DNA from: Leptasterias polaris
Lineage: Eukaryota; Echinodermata; Asteroidea; Forcipulatida; Asteriidae
Assembly: GCA_037783415.1 (NCBI GenBank)
Contig: JAZGTN010000094.1
Span: 4,092,001-4,156,000, forward strand
Direction: 5' to 3'
Length of the DNA stretch: 64,000 nt
Part shown: piece after piece, positions 12,884-24,538 of the stretch
Layout of the letters: each line of letters begins with the position of its first letter
Numbering within the stretch: position 1 is the first letter of the stretch
Notes under the pieces: model-generated
The model's input: the letters and a program-made list of their open reading frames with translations, nothing else
Told to the model about the DNA's origin: nothing
Databases searched by the model: none
Program-made: the position numbers and the translations under genes

Positions 12884-12995
12884 ATGGTTGACCGTACTCT
12901 TATGGATGGAAGAAGAAGATGTTTTGCTATTTACATACAGAAAGAACCACACTGTATAAAAGTGGACTTTCCCCCACTGCCATATTCCCAAAAGG
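12884..12995 (+). CDS. Candidate gene, exon 2 (unknown protein)
   Basis: Acceptor GGGCCCAG|ATGG (weak pyrimidine tract). Reads MVDRTLMDGRRRCFAIYIQK and CIKVDFPPLPYSQK to a donor G|GTAATT, phase 1. An alternative acceptor at 12841-12842 (TTAGTGCAG) gives another frame that stops about 39 codons later. Which one is used cannot be decided from sequence alone. Confidence 0.4.
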
Positions 12996-13374
12996 GTAAT
13001 TTATTATTTATTTATTTTAAATGTTCGGACATAAGTACAAAGCATAGGCTCCCCCTACATTCAAAATTGTTCGGTCAAGACTAAAGTTTAAAGAACTGTC
13101 ATCATAGATGTGTCAGACCCGCTTGCCGGTCAAGAAAGCCAATCTGCAAGGCAAATATTTGTTAAAATGTCCTCTAAAAGTTGAAGCAGAGAACCTTATT
13201 TTCCCCAAAAGTTTGTGGATTATGGAAACAAGTTTGGCGGGGTGGGGATGCCTGACCATCAAACTCGTACCCAGCGGGTAATTTGAATGAGGTCGCCATC
13301 GGACGAAATTTCTACACATTTTGCCGTATGGTTTGGGACAGGACAGAATCTCCGGGGGACAGAATCTCCTGAAA

Positions 13375-13582
13375 GTGAAAAAAATAAAATTCAAAAAGCA
13401 CAGAAAACCTAGAAAACGACGACACCATGCAACAATAAAAGTTAGGTTCTGCTGGTTATATCTTGGATGGATGCTTCACAAACTATCCTCAGTCAACTTG
13501 ACTCCATTCAAAGAAAGGCTCTCAACTTTATTAGAGTTGATGAAGCCTATAATTATGCTCTTGAGAATTAATATTTTTTAAA
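13375..13582 (+). mobile_element. LINE reverse-transcriptase C-terminal remnant
   Basis: One frame reads IQRKALNFIRVDEAYNYALE, resembling the (I/V)QKRALRII..SYxEAL segment near the C-terminus of CR1/Jockey-type LINE proteins. It is short and isolated. Confidence 0.4.
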
Positions 13583-14160
13583 CTACCCCCCATGTTTGAC
13601 TCCAAGCAGTGGCAGTTCATTTTCCCAAGAAACTCATAATGCCAGATGCGTGAAGCGCGCCCCACAGCACAGGGAAGAACAGCCACGGCCGGGAAGACAT
13701 CGGTTATTACAGTAGTTGTGTGTGGCGACCTTTAACTGCTTATTTTGATCAATATAGCGCACAGTAAACAACTTGTTTCAGATCCAAACATAATTATCGG
13801 TTACGAAAACTCGATTGAAAACGGGGTGTAGTTTGGCCCCAACCGGGATCCTCTCATATATTGTATGTAGGGCAACTCATGTTAAAGTCGTTATGATTCC
13901 ACAAGCGAGGCTTCATAATGTATGGGTCAAGGGTCAATTCAAGCAAACAAATGTTAAGTTTATAGTGCCCTAATGTTTAAAATTATTCGATCCACACAAT
14001 AAATTGCAATTTTGTAACCAAAGAGGTTTTGTTTAATTCTTCAAATTAATTTCTTCTCATAAATTTGATTTATAACATCTGACAGTCAAATTTGATGTTG
14101 TTTATACTATTTTTTACAAATTGTTTTCTTTCAAAAGGTAACTAGCATGCCCCTTTAAAT
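13583..14160. other. Intron-like sequence, nothing recognised
   Basis: Lies in the candidate intron 12996-14617. No exon, RNA or defined repeat seen. Confidence 0.4.
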
Positions 14161-14162
14161 TA

Positions 14163-14510
14163 AGCTCTGGTGTTTTCAGCAGCAGAGTGTGGGTTCGATA
14201 CCCGGTCATGACACTTGTGCCCCTGAGCAAGGCACTTAACCATAATTGCTTCGAAAAAGTTGGGAAGGTAGTGCATTCTGCTCTACCAGACAGGCTCCTA
14301 GTGGATGATACCCATGCCTACATCCTTAAGGACTGTGAAGGGGGTAACCCTGTTTCAGCCCCAGGAAGTAGGAGGCAACGTGGTTGCCTGGTGTCAATTG
14401 ATTTGGGTCGATAGCCCAAATCAGTTATGTGTAGCCCTCACCTTGAGTGGCCGTCCGTGGCCTTGTGAGTTGGGCGATATCTCATTAAAAAAAATATAAA
14501 AAAAATAAAA
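14163..14510 (+). mobile_element. tRNA-headed SINE
   Basis: A B-box-like 'gggttcgatacccgg' is followed by 'tcatgacacttgtgcccctg' and 'gcacttaaccataattgctt', and a body ending in an A-rich tail. The matching inverse copy at about 57640-57975 is almost identical. The open frames here are non-genic. Confidence 0.85.
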
Positions 14511-14617
14511 ATAGTCTAATTAGTTTGTTTATGAAGTGCGCCCTCTCTAGGTTATAATAATACAGTTTTACATGCGGGAGTCTCGATTTCAATTTCTTTT
14601 CCCAAATTTCTACTTAG

Positions 14618-14703
14618 AAATGTCGCATTTGATACAAACTATAACGCTGTACGGGTTACCTGGCTGTCCATCAAAGGCAGGAGAATCACTGGATGTTATA
14701 AAG
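14618..14703 (+). CDS. Candidate gene, exon 3 (unknown protein)
   Basis: Good acceptor (TTTCCCAAATTTCTACTTAG) and donor AAG|GTACGT. Two bases complete the previous codon to Glu, then 28 codons read MSHLIQTITLYGLPGCPSKA and GESLDVIK. Phase fits exons 2 and 4. Confidence 0.42.
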
Positions 14704-15948
14704 GTACGTTTTATATTGATATATAGGCAGATTTGTCGGGTTTTCATGGACTACATGTATGTCCGTAGACGTTGACGTTGGTCATGTTGGTTGGTAAAGA
14801 GTATATCGTAGGACGCCCTGCCTGAAATCGAGGCAAATCTTTTACCTCTCTGCACGCGATGTAAACAGTCCCTAGATACAATTTTTGTGGTTTCACTTGC
14901 CAAGCAAAGAGTCTCCTCTCATTTGACCAAAACTTAGAAACATGTAAGGCTCCACTGGTTAGTTGCACTTGTAAATGCAAAAAGTTGTGGTATTTTAGGC
15001 ATTTCTGCAAGGTACAAAAATATGTCATACTGTCGGGGCCATAACAAAAAAAATTCCCACCGAAAAAGTGTCATCAAACACTTTTTCAATTCACAATTCA
15101 CGATGATCAAATCATGTGACTGAACATTCTGCTGAGCATTCTGTGGAAAAAAATACAGAGGCTTAAAGAAGCCATGTGCCTTATCATTTTCTAATAGTCT
15201 GGAAATTTTTTTTTGTAACACTTTCATTTTTGTTATTAATATTAAAATTTAAACATCAGCTTTGTGATTCGATTATCACTGTTTATTTATATGCTTTATT
15301 ATAAATGTTAAGAAACATAAAAAGACACAAAACTAAATAAAAATAAGATTTGAAAGCCAAGAATTATATTTACATTTAATTTTTTAATTTTTTAAATAAG
15401 TTTTTGAAAAATACCATGGTTATTTTTAAAACTAAATAAAAAATATGTTGAATAAAATGAAGAAAACTGCTGGCTATAGAGTCATACACTAAGTCTCACA
15501 GAACACTTGTAGTCACTGCAGATGTTTCTTCCACGTACATGTATGGCTTCACCTGGACACCATACTTTCTTGTTTGCATCGAAAACAGGTCAAACTCAAA
15601 ACAAATGGGACGCTATTGAAGTCATCGAAGATCGGTGCGTGGTGTGAAAGTTTCAATGTCCATCACGTTTTAATATATGTTTGCATATTTCTTATAAACA
15701 AAGGAAGGTAATTAGGGCATCGGTTGATTATGGAATTTTTTATATATTTTTTCAATTCAAAGAAAAAGGCATACATGTACTACATCAAAACCGGACAGGG
15801 GAGGATACGTTTTATAACATAGCTTTCAGGAGTTAACTCAAACTATCAAATGTCAATGTTATTTGTAAACATACGCGTTGATTTGTATAGATTTGTTTTG
15901 TGTTGTGTTTGATCTTTTGCCTGCCCCCCCCCCCATCCAACCCCAAAC
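14704..15948. other. Intron-like sequence
   Basis: Between candidate exons at 14703 and 18333. AT-rich with a poly-C tract at about 15925. No gene seen. Confidence 0.4.
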
Positions 15949-16854
15949 CAGTGTTGTAGTCGAGTCACCTGTGTCGAGTCCGAGTCCGAGTCTCAAGTCA
16001 CTTGGGTCGAGTCCGAGTCCGAGTCCCGAGTCACTTGGTCCGAGTCCGAGTCACAAGTCACTTGGTCCGAGTCCGAGTCCGAGTCACGAGTCACTTGTTT
16101 AAATATTGATTGCAAACCAAATGTAGTAAAATAAGAATTGGAAATGACAAAATAAAACACATTTATTTTAAACAAAGTTAAAGTTTTTTGTTAAAGTTGG
16201 TATAACCAAAATAAAACAATACGGGGCGGAACGGCAGATGCCATGATTAAAAAAATGTTTTTCTACTTTTTACTAGTGACGTGACCAAACTTGACGTCGT
16301 GTTTGTGTGTCGACCATGTGTAGAAACTGGTGCAAACAACACACAGCCATCACAGTGAAATATGCAGGCTGTGTTTTACAGGTACCAGACATGCCATTTC
16401 CCTGGCATCAAGCACAAGCAGTGGCTATGATGTTAACGTTGACAGAATGTGTCGTGCATCCCAGTGTTAATATGCGTACTGAACATACGAATCGAACATA
16501 CGAATCGAACATACACGCGCTGTACTTAGATGGCCATCTACACAATAATCACGATACTTGCAACACCATCAGTACTTATTTATTGTGCTAGACGTTAACT
16601 CTATGACATGTGCACTCCGGGAATGACGATCGGATCGTCGGAATTGTTTTTAATATTTAAAAAAGGTATAATTGTTTGTAAAAAATACGTGACTCGAGTC
16701 ACGAGTCCTCGGGGACAAGTCCGAGTCATGATAGTCGAGTCCGAGTCCGAGTCCGAGTCTTTTGCAGACGTGACTCGAGTCAAGTCCGAGTCACCAAAAT
16801 TGTGACTCGAGACGGACTCGAGTCCGAGTCCTGGACTCGAGTCATACAACACTG
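15949..16854. mobile_element. Non-autonomous hAT-like element with GAGTCC minisatellite ends
   Basis: Ends are CAGTGTTGTAGTCGAGTC and the inverse of CAGTGTTGTATGACTCGAGT. An exact 8-bp target duplication CCCCAAAC flanks it at 15941-15948 and 16855-16862. Both subterminal regions are arrays of 'gagtccgagtcc'. There is no transposase frame. Confidence 0.9.
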
Positions 16855-17043
16855 CCCCAAACTGATGATGCCTGCAGCATGTTTCTTTCATCCATGCCCT
16901 GGACTCAGATCATCTGAGCCATCGAGCCATCCATAGGGGCCTATAGAAAAAATAGTTGTAATTGATCAACGTACATCACATGCATCCTGACAGTGACATA
17001 AAACCCAGTAACTGACAGAGTGACTTGGTGGAGTAGACCCACA

Positions 17044-17146
17044 ACTGGGGCGCTGTACTCCGGATTTTGTCTTGAAATTTTGACATCTGCGGTTGTATGT
17101 CAAAATTTCAAGAAAAAAATCAAGTACAGCGCCCCAGTTACTGGGT
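17044..17146. repeat. Short inverted repeat around GGGGCGCTGTACT
   Basis: 'actggggcgctgtact' at about 17045 pairs with 'agtacagcgccccagt' at about 17127. An inner 'ttgaaattttgacat/atgtcaaaatttcaa' stem gives a hairpin of about 100 bp. Confidence 0.8.
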
Positions 17147-17179
17147 CTAAACTGGGAGTGGGACTGGGGTACTGTTAGT

Positions 17180-18099
17180 CCACCTTGTTGGGCTGTAATG
17201 GCTCTCTTTTAACATCGGTCTCATAACACTCACCATTACAGCCCACCATCCATACATGTCTTAAACGCGAAGTTTTTAAAGTACGAGCAAGTCGTACCTC
17301 TTTGATCGCAATTTTCTCCCATTTATAAACATCCCTGGATACTAATCCAACCTACCTTACTTTGTTCCTTACATCTGAGGAATTTTTATGATACATTCCA
17401 TGGCTCACCAAATGGTGGCTTCATTTAAATATGATTTTTTGAAAATAGCAAAAAAAAACGGTGTACAAAAAACGCATTGAAGTTTGTCGTGCCTGGGGGC
17501 CGCCATCTTACTTATAGTTCGCTGCCTGTAATTGTGAGAAAGTCAGGGCGACCGGCTGATCTGCCAAGTCATAGTATGAGGTGACGTCGCGCGGTACTGT
17601 AGCTTGAGACTTGCCCATCTAATGAATGCAAGAATCCGTGACGCTGCATGTAGCTTCACAAGTTGCATGTTCATTGGGTGAGCGACATAAGTTATACCGC
17701 GACGTCAAATGCATATTAATGACTTGGTAGATCAGCCGGGTGCCCTGACTTTCTCATGATTAACAGACAGCGAATCATAAGTAAGATGGCGGCCCCCAGG
17801 CATGACGAATTTTTGAATGCGATTTTTGTACACCGTTTTTTTTTGCCATTTTCAAAAAATCATATTTAAATGAAGCCATCATTTGGTGAGCCATGGAATG
17901 TATCATAAAAATTCCTCGGATGTAAGGAACAAAGTAAGGTAGGTTGGAGTAGTATGGGATGTTTATAAATGGGAGAAAGAGGTACGACTTGCTCGTACTT
18001 TTAAAACTTCGCGTTTAAGACATGTATGGATGGTGGGCTGTAATGGTGAGTGTTATGAGACCGATGTTAAAAGAGAGCCATTACAGCCCAACAAGGTGG
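17180..18099. mobile_element. 920-bp palindromic (fold-back-like) element
   Basis: The left arm starting CCACCTTGTTGGGCTGTAAT is the inverse of the right arm ending ATTACAGCCCAACAAGGTGG. Pairing continues for about 400 bases per arm through 'ggcggcccccaggca' and 'cagccgg'. A related partial copy is at 20450-20890. No coding frame. Confidence 0.9.
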
Positions 18100-18332
18100 G
18101 CTAGGGTACTGTGCGCAGTACTCCTTTTAACAACATTTTGTTACCGTCGATTGTACTATTATTAACGCCCCAGGAAAATTCTCACTCCAACAACACAATC
18201 GACAATTTGCTATGATTTTCCGAACAATAGACACAAAATTATGCCTCAACAATTTAAAATAAAAAAGCTGGAAAATTGCTCACTAGATATTCTTCATACG
18301 TTAAAGATACATATTTTTTTTTTTTTTTCTAG

Positions 18333-18413
18333 GTCCAAATTGGAGAAACGATGTCATTAGTCTGCCCTTCTCATAGCGCTATCACTGGAGCCCTGCCGTC
18401 GCATCGTCAGTGA
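18333..18413 (+). CDS. Candidate gene, terminal exon (unknown protein)
   Basis: Strong acceptor: a long T tract then CTAG. Reads VQIGETMSLVCPSHSAIT to GALPSHRQ and a TGA stop at 18411-18413. Phase 0 agrees with the previous donor. No polyadenylation signal was pinned down. Confidence 0.4.
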   Translation, partial: VQIGETMSLVCPSHSAITGALPSHRQ

Positions 18414-18940
18414 GGTAGGTGAGATGTCAGTGGTGGATGTAAATCATCGACTGTTTAACGACACACTGGTTACAGGCGCTGCAGCAAGTGCGCATGTGAA
18501 TCATGAGCAGCGTAACTTCTGCGAGGAGAGTTGTGTGAAAGAATGGTCTAATAGGAATCATAGAATGTTTGCTCATTATTAAACGTGCACATCCGCTGCA
18601 GCGCCTGTAACTAGTGTGCCGTTATCAGTCGTCGATTTACATCCACCATCTGAAAAAGTGATTACACTGACCGCGACTAGAAGTTCACCACACTAGGCTA
18701 TCTGAACTTGAGTCCGATGCGCTACACTGCTCGGTCAATAATTTCATCCAGTGCTTTTGTTATTTTTAGTGATGTTTTACTTGGGCATAGTATTCTTCCT
18801 AGTTAAATCTGATTTTACTAGTTCTTTTTCTGTTTTTGCCTTAGGCCTATCAAAATATCAGTAAGACAATTAAAAAGCCTGTGAAAGTCCATCCCAAATT
18901 TTGATCAGTGCTTCCGCCAAATTTATTGGTCAGACATTGC
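18414..18940. repeat. Inverted-repeat segment and unassigned sequence
   Basis: 'tggtggatgtaaatcatcga' and 'ggcgctgcagc' near 18431-18486 pair loosely with 'gctgcagcgcc' and 'tcgatttacatccacca' near 18595-18651, giving a 220-bp hairpin. The rest is unassigned. Confidence 0.65.
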
Positions 18941-20060
18941 ACCCCATGTTAGTCAACCCTTGCACCCCAAGTTGGTCAGCACTTTCACCCCATGTGTTTG
19001 TCAGCACCCTTAGTACTTTGGTCTTGCCCTTTCACCCCAAGTTGATCAGCCCTTTCACCCCATGTGTTTGTCAACACCCTTAGTACTTTGGTCATGCCCT
19101 TTCACCCCAAGTTGGTCAGCCTTTTCACCCCAAGTTGGTCAGCCCTTTCACCCCATGTGTTTATGAGCACCCTTAGTACTTTGGTCTTGCCCTTTCACCC
19201 TAAGTTGGTCAGCCCTTTCACCCCATGTGTTTAACCCCCTGTGTTTGTCAGCAATCTTAGTACTTTAGTCTTGCCCTTTCTCCCCAAGGGTTTGTCAGCA
19301 CTCTTAGTACTTTGGACTTGCCCTTGCACCCCAAGTTGGTCAGCCCTTTCACCCCAAGGGTTTGTGAGCACCCTTAGTACTTTGGTCTTGCCCTTTCACC
19401 CCAAGTTGGTCAGACCTTTCACCCCATGTGTTTGTCAGCACCCTTAGTACTTTGGTCATCCCTTTCACCTCAAGTTGGTCAGCCCTGTCACCTCAAGTTT
19501 GTCAGCCCTTTCACCCCATGTGTTTGGCAGCACCCTTAGTACTTTGGTCATGCCCTTTCACCCCAAGTTGGTCAGCCCTTTCACCCCAAGTTGGTCAGCC
19601 CTTCCCCCCTGTGTTTGTCAGCAATCTTAGTACTTTAGTCTTGCCCTTTCTCCCCAAGTTGGTCAGCCCTTTGCACCTCATGTGTTTGTCAGCACCCTTA
19701 GTAATTTGGTCTTGTCCTTTCACCCCAAGTTGGTCAGCCTTTTCACCCCAAGTTGGTCAGCCCTTTCACCTCAAGTTGGTCAGCCCTTTCACCCCATGTG
19801 TTTGTCAGCACCCTTAGTACTTTGGTCTTGCCCTTGCACCCCAAGTTGGTCAGCCTTTTCACCCCATGTGATTGTCAGCACCCTTAGTACTTTGGTCTTG
19901 CCCTTGCACCCCAAGAAGTTGGTCAGCCCTTTCACCCCATGTGTTTGTCAGCACCCTTAGTACTTTGATCTTGCCCTTTCACCCCATGTTGGTCAGCCCT
20001 TTCACCCCATGTGTTTGTCAGCACCCTTAGCACTTTGGTCATCCCTTTCACCCCAAGTTG

Positions 20061-20990
20061 CAGCGTTGTCACTACGCCGGTTGGTGCCGGTCGGACCTTC
20101 CGGGACTCGGAGCTACCTGACAGGGACTTAGCCTTGCTAAAGCTTTTACTGACCGGCACTAAATTCGACCAAACTGCTGAATATTAAATTATTTTGTAAT
20201 CAGAAGCCAACAATAAATTCCAGTATTTACAACAAAATACATCGGGTTTTGTTTTAGTATTCATTCCTTACAATATCTGACCAAATTTGCATGTGTCGTA
20301 ATTAATTTTATTTTGTCCCATTCTGTTTGTACCGTATTGTGGCTTTGCGCACAACATTGATGATCACAAAATTTGGCCTGCATGCCGGAGAGACCCAAAA
20401 ATCATGCTACGCGCAGCGTCCACGATAACTAACGATCTTTCTTCAGGGCGCCCGCCTGATCTGCCAAGTAATAAATATGCATAAGGTGACGTCGCGCGGT
20501 AACTTACGTAACTCAACCAATGAACATGCAACTTGTGAAGCTATATGCAACGTCACGGGTGCTTGCATATTCATTAGATGGACAAGTCTCAAGCTACAGT
20601 ATATCGCGCGGCGTCACCTCATACATATTTATGACTTAGCAGATCAGCCGGGTGCCCTGACTTTCTCACGATCAACAGGCAGCAAATCATAAATAAGATG
20701 GCGGCCCCCAAGCACGACGGACTTCAATGTATTTTTTTTACCCAGTTTTTTTTGGCCATTTTCAAACCATATTATCTGGACGAAGGGAAAAAAATAATGT
20801 AGGTTGGAGTAGTATGGGATGTTTATAAGTGGGAAAAATTGATCGTACTTTTAAACTTAGCTGTAAATGGCGACTGTGATGAGACCGAGTTTGGGCTCTG
20901 GACCCCCGGCCATGAGGCGCAATACTCCGCGATACTACGTTCCCGTGCAGAAAATTAGCCGGCACTAAACTTAGGCTAGTGACAACACTG
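20061..20990. mobile_element. Non-autonomous hAT-like element in the satellite (long form)
   Basis: Ends CAGCGTTGTCACTA and TAGTGACAACACTG are inverted repeats with one mismatch. The 8-bp target duplication CCAAGTTG is at 20053-20060 and 20991-20998. It holds a segment related to the 17180-18099 palindrome. Confidence 0.9.
20450..20890 (+). repeat. Partial copy of the 920-bp palindromic element
   Basis: Shares 'ctgatctgccaagta', 'ggtgacgtcgcgcggta', 'atcagccgggtgccctgact', 'aagatggcggcccccaagca' and 'aggttggagtagtatgggat' with 17180-18099. It sits inside the hAT-like element. Confidence 0.85.
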
Positions 20991-22055
20991 CCAAGTTGGC
21001 AGCCCTTTCACCCCAAGTTGGTCAGCCCTTTCACCCCATGTGTTTGTTAGCACCCTTAGTACTTTGGTCATCCCTTTCACCCCATGTGTTTGTCAGCACC
21101 CTTAGTACTTTGGTCAGCCCTTTCACCCTAAGTTGGTCAGCCCTTTCACCCCATGTGTTTGTCAGCACCCCTAGTACTTTAGTCTTGCCCTTTCACCCCA
21201 AGTTGGTCAGCCCTTTCACCCCATGTGTTTGTCAGCACCCTTAGTACTTTGGTCAGCCATTTCACCCCAAGTTGGTCAGCCCTTTAACCCCATGTGTTTG
21301 TGAGCACCCTTAGTACTTTGGTCTTGCCCTTTCACCTCAAGTTGGTAAGCCCTTTCACCCCATGTGTTTGTCAGCACCCTTAGTACTTTGGTCAACCCTT
21401 TCACCTCAAGTTGGTCAGCCCTTTCACCTCAAGTTTGTCAGCCCTTTCACCCCATGTGTTTGTCAGCACCCCATGTGTTTGTCAGCACCCTTAGTACTTT
21501 GGTCAGCCCTTTCACCCTAAGTTGGTCAGCCCTTTCACCCCATGTGTTTGGCAGCACCCTTGGTACTTTGGTCTTGCCCTTTCACCCCAAGTTGGTCAGC
21601 CTTTTCACCCCAAGTTGGTCATCCCTTTCACCCCAAGTTTGTCAGCCCTTTCACCCCATGTGTTTGTCAGCACCCTTAGTATTTTGGTCTTGCCCTTTCA
21701 CCCCAAGTTGGTCAGCCCTCTCACCCCAAGTTGGTCAGCCCTTTCACCCCATGTGTTTGTCAGCACCCTTAGTACTTTGGTCTTGCCCTTTCACCTCAAG
21801 TTGGTAATCCCTTTCACCTCAAGTTGGTCAGCCCTTTCACCCCATGTGTTTGTCAGCACCCTTAGTACTTTGGTCATCCCTTTCACCTCAAGTTGGTCAG
21901 CCCTTTCACCTCAAGTTTGTCAGCCCTTTCACCCCATGTGTTTGTCAGCACCCATAGTACTTTGGTCAGCTCTTTCACCCCAAGTTGGTCAGCCCTTTCA
22001 TCCCATGTGTTTGTCAGCACCCTTAGTACTTTGGTCATCCCTTTCACCTCAAGTG

Positions 22056-22314
22056 TAATGCACGTAAAGAACCCAGTGCACTTATCGAAAAGAGAAGGGG
22101 TTTGCCCCGGTGTTCCTGGTTTGATCGGCTGCATATTGCGCCACAGCACCTTGTAAACCATTACATGGTGCTATGTAAAGAAATAGGCCTCAAAATTCAA
22201 AAAGTAGCTCCACATATATACCTTGCAGGAAAATATTGACTGTTGAAGCGCCTTGAGCGTCACTGAGTGACGGATATGAGCGCTATATAAGAAGCCATTA
22301 TTATTATTATTATT
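22056..22314 (+). mobile_element. SINE/LINE 3' tail inserted in the satellite
   Basis: Contains 'aaagaacccagtgca', 'ttgaagcgccttgagcgtca', 'gagcgctatataagaa' and an (ATT)n end. A related inverse copy is at 54560-54780. Confidence 0.75.
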
Positions 22315-23836
22315 AAGTTGGTCAGCCTTTTCACCCCATGTGTATATCAGCACCCTTAGTACTTTGGTCAGCCCTTTCACCCCAAGTTGGTCAGCCCTTT
22401 CACCCCATGTGTTTGTCAGCACCTTTAATACTTTGGTCTTGTCCTTTCACCACAAGTTGGTCAGCCCTTTCACCCCAAGTTGGTCAGCCCTTTCTCCCCA
22501 AGTTGGTCAGCCCTTTGCACCCCATGTGTTTGTCAGCACCCTTAGTACTTTGGTCAGCCCTTTCACCCCAAGTTGGTCAGCCCTTTCACCTCAAGTTGGT
22601 CAGCCCTTTCACCTCAAGTTGGTCAGCCCTTTCACCCCATGTGTTTGTCAGCACCCTTAGTACTTTGGTCTTGCCCTTGCACCCCAAGTTGGTCAGCCTT
22701 TTCACCCCATGTGATTGTCACCACCCTTAGTACTTTGGTCTTGCCCTTGCACCCCAAGAAGTTGGTCAGCCCTTTCACCCCATGTGTTTGTCAGCACCCT
22801 TAGTACTTTGGTCTTGCCCTTTCACCCCATGTTGGTCAGCCCTTTCACCCCATGTGTTTGTCAGCACCCTTAGTACTTTGGTCTTGCCCTTTCACCCCAA
22901 GTTGGTCAGCCTTTTCACCCCAAATTGGTCAGCCCTTTCACCCCATGTGTTTGTCAGCACCCTTAGTACTTTGGTCATCTCTTTCACCCCATGTTGGTCA
23001 GCCCTTTCACCCCAAGTTGGGTTGGTCTTGCCCTTTCACCCCAAGTTGGTCAGCCCTTTCACCACCTGTGTTTGTCAGCACCCTTAGTATTTTGGTCTTT
23101 CCCTTTCTCCCCAAGTTGGTCAGCCCTCTCAGCTCAAGTTGGTCAACCCTTTCACCCCAAGTTGGTCAACCCTTTCACCCCAAGGGTTTGTCAGCACTCT
23201 TAGTACTTTGGACTTGCCCTTGCACCCCAAGTTGGTCAGCCCTTTCACCCCAAGGGTTTGTCAGCACTCTTAGCACTTTGGTCTTGCCCTTGCACCCCAA
23301 GTTGGTCAGCCCTTTCACCCCATGTGTTTGTCAGCACCCTTAGTACTTTGGTCTTGCCCTTGCACCTCAAGTTGGTCAGCCTTTTCACCCCAAGTTGGTC
23401 AGCCTTTTCACCCCAAGTTGGTCAGCCCTTTCACCCCAATTTGGTCAGCCCTTTCACCCCATGTGTTTGTGAGCACCCTTAGTACTTTGGTCATCCCTTT
23501 CACCCCAAGTTTGTCAGCCCTTTCACCCCATGTGTTTGTGAGCACCCTTAGTACTTTGGTCAGCCCTTTCACCCCAAGTTGGTCAGCCCTTTCACCCCAT
23601 GTGTTTGTCAGCACCTTTAGTACTTTGGTCTTGCCCTTTCACCACAAGCTGGTCAGCCATTTCACCCCAAGTTGGTCAGCCCTTTCACCCCATGTGTTTG
23701 TCAGCACCAATAGTACTTTGGTCTTGCCCTTTCACCCCAAGTTGGTCAGCCCTTTCACCCCATGTGTTTGTCAGCACCCTTAGTACTTTGGTCATCCCTT
23801 TCACCTCAAGTTGGTCATCCCTTTCACCCCAAGTTG

Positions 23837-24081
23837 CAGCGTTGTCACTACGCCGGTTGGTGCCGGTCGGACCTGCCAGGACTCGGAGCTACCTGACTGG
23901 GACTTAGCCTTGCTAAAGCTTTTACTGACCGGCACTAAATTCGACCAAACTGCTGAATATTAAATTATACTTAAACCGAGTTTGGGCTCTGGACCCCCAG
24001 CCATGAGGCGCAATACTCCGCGATACTACGTTCCTGTGCAGAAAATTAGCCGGCACTAAACTTATGCTAGTGACAACACTG
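23837..24081. mobile_element. Non-autonomous hAT-like element (short form)
   Basis: Same ends as 20061-20990 and the same flanking CCAAGTTG (23829-23836, 24082-24089), but only 245 bp. The middle about 690 bp is missing and the remaining ends are nearly identical to the long form. Confidence 0.9.
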
Positions 24082-24189
24082 CCAAGTTGGTCGGCCCTTT
24101 CACCTCAAGTTGGTCAGCCCTTTCACCCCAAGTTGGTCAGCCCTTTCACCACATGTGTTTGTCAGCCGACAAACACATGGGGTGATCAT

Positions 24190-24538
24190 GGGGTGACCGA
24201 TCTTTCTCACATGCTGCCCCATGCCTATGGAACAAATTGCCAGCACTAGTAAAATCATCTGTTTCTTTAACCCAATTTAAAACAAACCTTAAGACACATC
24301 TTTTCAATCAAGTATTTGAGTAAATGGTTTGATTTTTACCGTCAATGTTTTCTTAGATATTGCATTTGTATTGTATTTCTCTACCACATGTTCTGGATTT
24401 CTTCTTAGCTTAGGCTTTAATACGTTTCTATTTTGGTTATTGTACATGTGTATGTTATTGTTTGTATTTAGCACCATGAGCACTTTGATGGATTTGTGCG
24501 CTTTATAAGTTTTCATTATTATTATTATTATTATTATG
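24190..24538 (+). mobile_element. 5'-truncated LINE with ORF2 C-terminus
   Basis: 24201-24323 reads SFSHAAPCLWNKLPALVKSS, then FKTNLKTHLFNQVFE and stop, the typical C-terminal tail of CR1/L2-type LINE proteins (xLWNxLP...FKxxLKTHLF). A 3' region with 'tgcgctttataagtt' and (ATT)n follows. 'atgtgtttgtcag' on both sides could be a target duplication, but it is also satellite sequence. Confidence 0.8.

Noticed and set aside
14187..14499. Plus-strand frames of 64-75 codons, and the 135-codon frame at 57725-58132
   Set aside because: Both lie in copies of the same SINE. The shared peptide is repeat sequence, not a gene family.
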